Shown here: positions 62,838-64,000 of the stretch, one piece after another
Layout: every line of letters starts with the position of its first letter
Position numbering within the stretch: position 1 is the first letter of the stretch
NCBI RefSeq assembly: GCF_025398155.2
Contig: NZ_CP104562.2
Location: forward strand, 3,782,001-3,846,000
Direction of reading: 5' to 3'
Length of the DNA stretch: 64,000 nt
Source of the DNA: Roseateles amylovorans
Lineage (GTDB): Bacteria > Pseudomonadota > Gammaproteobacteria > Burkholderiales > Burkholderiaceae_C
Notes under the pieces: generated by a model
What the model was told of the DNA's origin: nothing
The model's database searches: none
The model's input: the letters and a program-made list of their open reading frames with translations, nothing else
Translations under genes and position numbers: made by a program

Positions 62838-64000
62838 TCAAAGCGACTCGAGGAAGGTGAACACGGCGTCGCGATCGGCCTTGGACATCGACTCGAACAA
62901 GCTGCGGCTCTTCGCCGCCTCGCCGCCGTGCCAGGCGACGGCCTCTGCCAGGCTGCGGGCGCGGCCGTCATGCAGATAGCGCACGGTCGAGGCATCCGCG
63001 AAGCCGGTGCCCTTCTGCACATACTTGAGCGATCCCAAGCCCCACAGCGGCTGGGTTCGCCATTGGCTCGGACTCGCCTGGCCTTCGGTGAGGCCATCGG
63101 CCATCTCGGCGCCCATGTCGTGCAGCAGCAGGTCGGTGAACGGGCGGATCGTTTGGTGGCGCAATTCCTGGAACGGATGGCTGCCACCGGTCTTGAGTTC
63201 CGCACGATGGCAGGCGGTGCAGCGCGCCTGCGCAAACAGCTCGCTGCCGCGCTGAATCGCTGTCCGATCGGTCTCGGTGATGCGATGCTCCGGCGGCGTC
63301 ACCGTGCCGTCGGTATAGCCGCTGGCGTACTTGCGCTGCGCGGGCACGCCCAGCAGTCGCAGGTAGCTGGCAATGCGATCGAGCTCGGCGGCCGACACCG
63401 CAGGCGTTGCCGTCGCCGTCTTGCAATCAGTCGCGCCGCGTTGGCAGCTCAAGTTGCGAAACGCGGGCGTGGTCACCGCCATGTCGAGCAGGAAGGCCTC
63501 GGCCGCCTGATGGCGCACCGACGCCTTGCCCGCCTTCCAGCCAAAGCGGCCCAGATGGCGCTTGCCCGTTTCGGGATCCACCGCCCAGTTCGGCACGCCG
63601 CGCACGCCGTCGGCATCCCGATCATCCGGATCCGCGAACGCCAGGATGGTGTTTTCGTCGATCGCTTCCAGCAGCCCGACGCCCATCACCTGCATGGCCT
63701 GCCGCACCGAGTATTGAGCCGGCGTGGGGCCCTTGAAGGCATAGACCGGCTTGCGCAGTTCGATCTTTTCGCCATCCGGCAAAGTCCGGACGGTGGTCTC
63801 GTAACCGCTGATGCTCACCGCACGATCGGGCTCGTCCGCCGACGACGCGATCTGCTGCACATTCAGCCCATAGGTCGCATCCGGCGTGATGCCGGCCGAG
63901 GTGCTGGCGGCTGCGGTCAGCACGGCAAAGCGATTCAGGCGCGCGCCGATCTCGGCCGCCGGACTGCGCCCATTCATCTGATGGCAAGCGAAGCAGCGCA
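62838..64000 (-). CDS. Di-heme DUF1111 oxidoreductase (5' end outside window)
   Basis: C-terminal part of a putative di-heme thiol-oxidoreductase/peroxidase family protein. The frame is open to the window edge and, before the internal Met at 63977, reads CFACHQ, a c-type heme motif, so the start is upstream of the window. The second heme site is CTACHR in the sequence FAQARCTACHRAELK. Other DUF1111 features: GRFGWKAGK, EAFLLDMAVTTP and LLLHDMGAEMADG. Exported c-type cytochrome, electron partner unknown. Nothing in the window is obviously linked to it. Confidence 0.85.
   Translation of the reverse strand, partial: RCFACHQMNGRSPAAEIGARLNRFAVLTAAASTSAGITPDATYGLNVQQIASSADEPDRAVSISGYETTVRTLPDGEKIELRKPVYAFKGPTPAQYSVRQAMQVMGVGLLEAIDENTILAFADPDDRDADGVRGVPNWAVDPETGKRHLGRFGWKAGKASVRHQAAEAFLLDMAVTTPAFRNLSCQRGATDCKTATATPAVSAAELDRIASYLRLLGVPAQRKYASGYTDGTVTPPEHRITETDRTAIQRGSELFAQARCTACHRAELKTGGSHPFQELRHQTIRPFTDLLLHDMGAEMADGLTEGQASPSQWRTQPLWGLGSLKYVQKGTGFADASTVRYLHDGRARSLAEAVAWHGGEAAKSRSLFESMSKADRDAVFTFLESL

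Overview
The window is GC-rich (roughly two thirds G+C by eye) bacterial chromosome, densely packed on both strands. Gene content (NlpC/P60 peptidase, 7Fe ferredoxin FdxA, YbhP-ClsB-YbhN-like operon, protealysin with its inhibitor, secreted M4 and M28 peptidases, many hybrid histidine kinases) fits a predatory or rhizosphere Burkholderiales of the Roseateles/Mitsuaria/Rhizobacter kind. That placement is inference from gene style, not from a marker gene; no rRNA is present.

Layout. 1-5161: cell-wall peptidase (5' end outside the window), DUF2189 and DUF2788 membrane proteins, a proline-alanine-rich TonB-like protein, and a kynurenine-formamidase-type hydrolase. 5194-5346: tRNA-Ala(CGC) with promoter and terminator, followed by small orphan ORFs and remnants to about 8022 around an esterase. 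8128-10869: tight minus-strand operon of methyltransferase, PAPS-type sulfotransferase and an arginase-fold protein, a candidate small-molecule tailoring pathway. 11237-15735: substrate-binding protein, histidine kinase, receiver and hybrid kinase in overlapping order. 15853-20376: DHH phosphoesterase, unknown membrane protein, hemerythrin, PHP-domain lipoprotein. 20557-25891: LysR regulator divergent from five oxidoreductase/hydrolase genes. 25989: FdxA.

26618-35612 is a signalling island of seven genes: two receivers, two HD-GYP proteins (the second with degenerate motifs), a solute-binding sensor and two PAS kinases. 35637-37216 holds an emfourin-like inhibitor and a protealysin-like M4 protease. 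37581-40789 holds a 32-residue membrane peptide and the ybhP-clsB-ybhN set for phospholipid/membrane work. 40871-44261: IclR regulator divergent from a CaiB CoA-transferase and a citryl-CoA-lyase-like gene, with a clear promoter and operator palindrome between. 44413-49404: HTH protein, a large hybrid kinase, PAS protein, DUF2867 protein. 49678-53159: two secreted peptidases with related C-terminal domains. 53944-57637: sugar-binding protein, AGE-family isomerase and LacI regulator. 57737-58886: SnoaL-like and MscS-like genes. 58962-62636: overlapping operon of two glycosyltransferases flanking a PLP decarboxylase, a second candidate biosynthetic locus. 62838-end: di-heme DUF1111 oxidoreductase cut by the window edge.

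A recurrent theme is short tandem repeats, mostly with a 12-bp or other 3n period, lying inside coding regions or right at gene ends; at least eleven arrays are listed. Boundaries and starts are from reading frames and visible Shine-Dalgarno sequences; family names are from motif recognition, without database searches.
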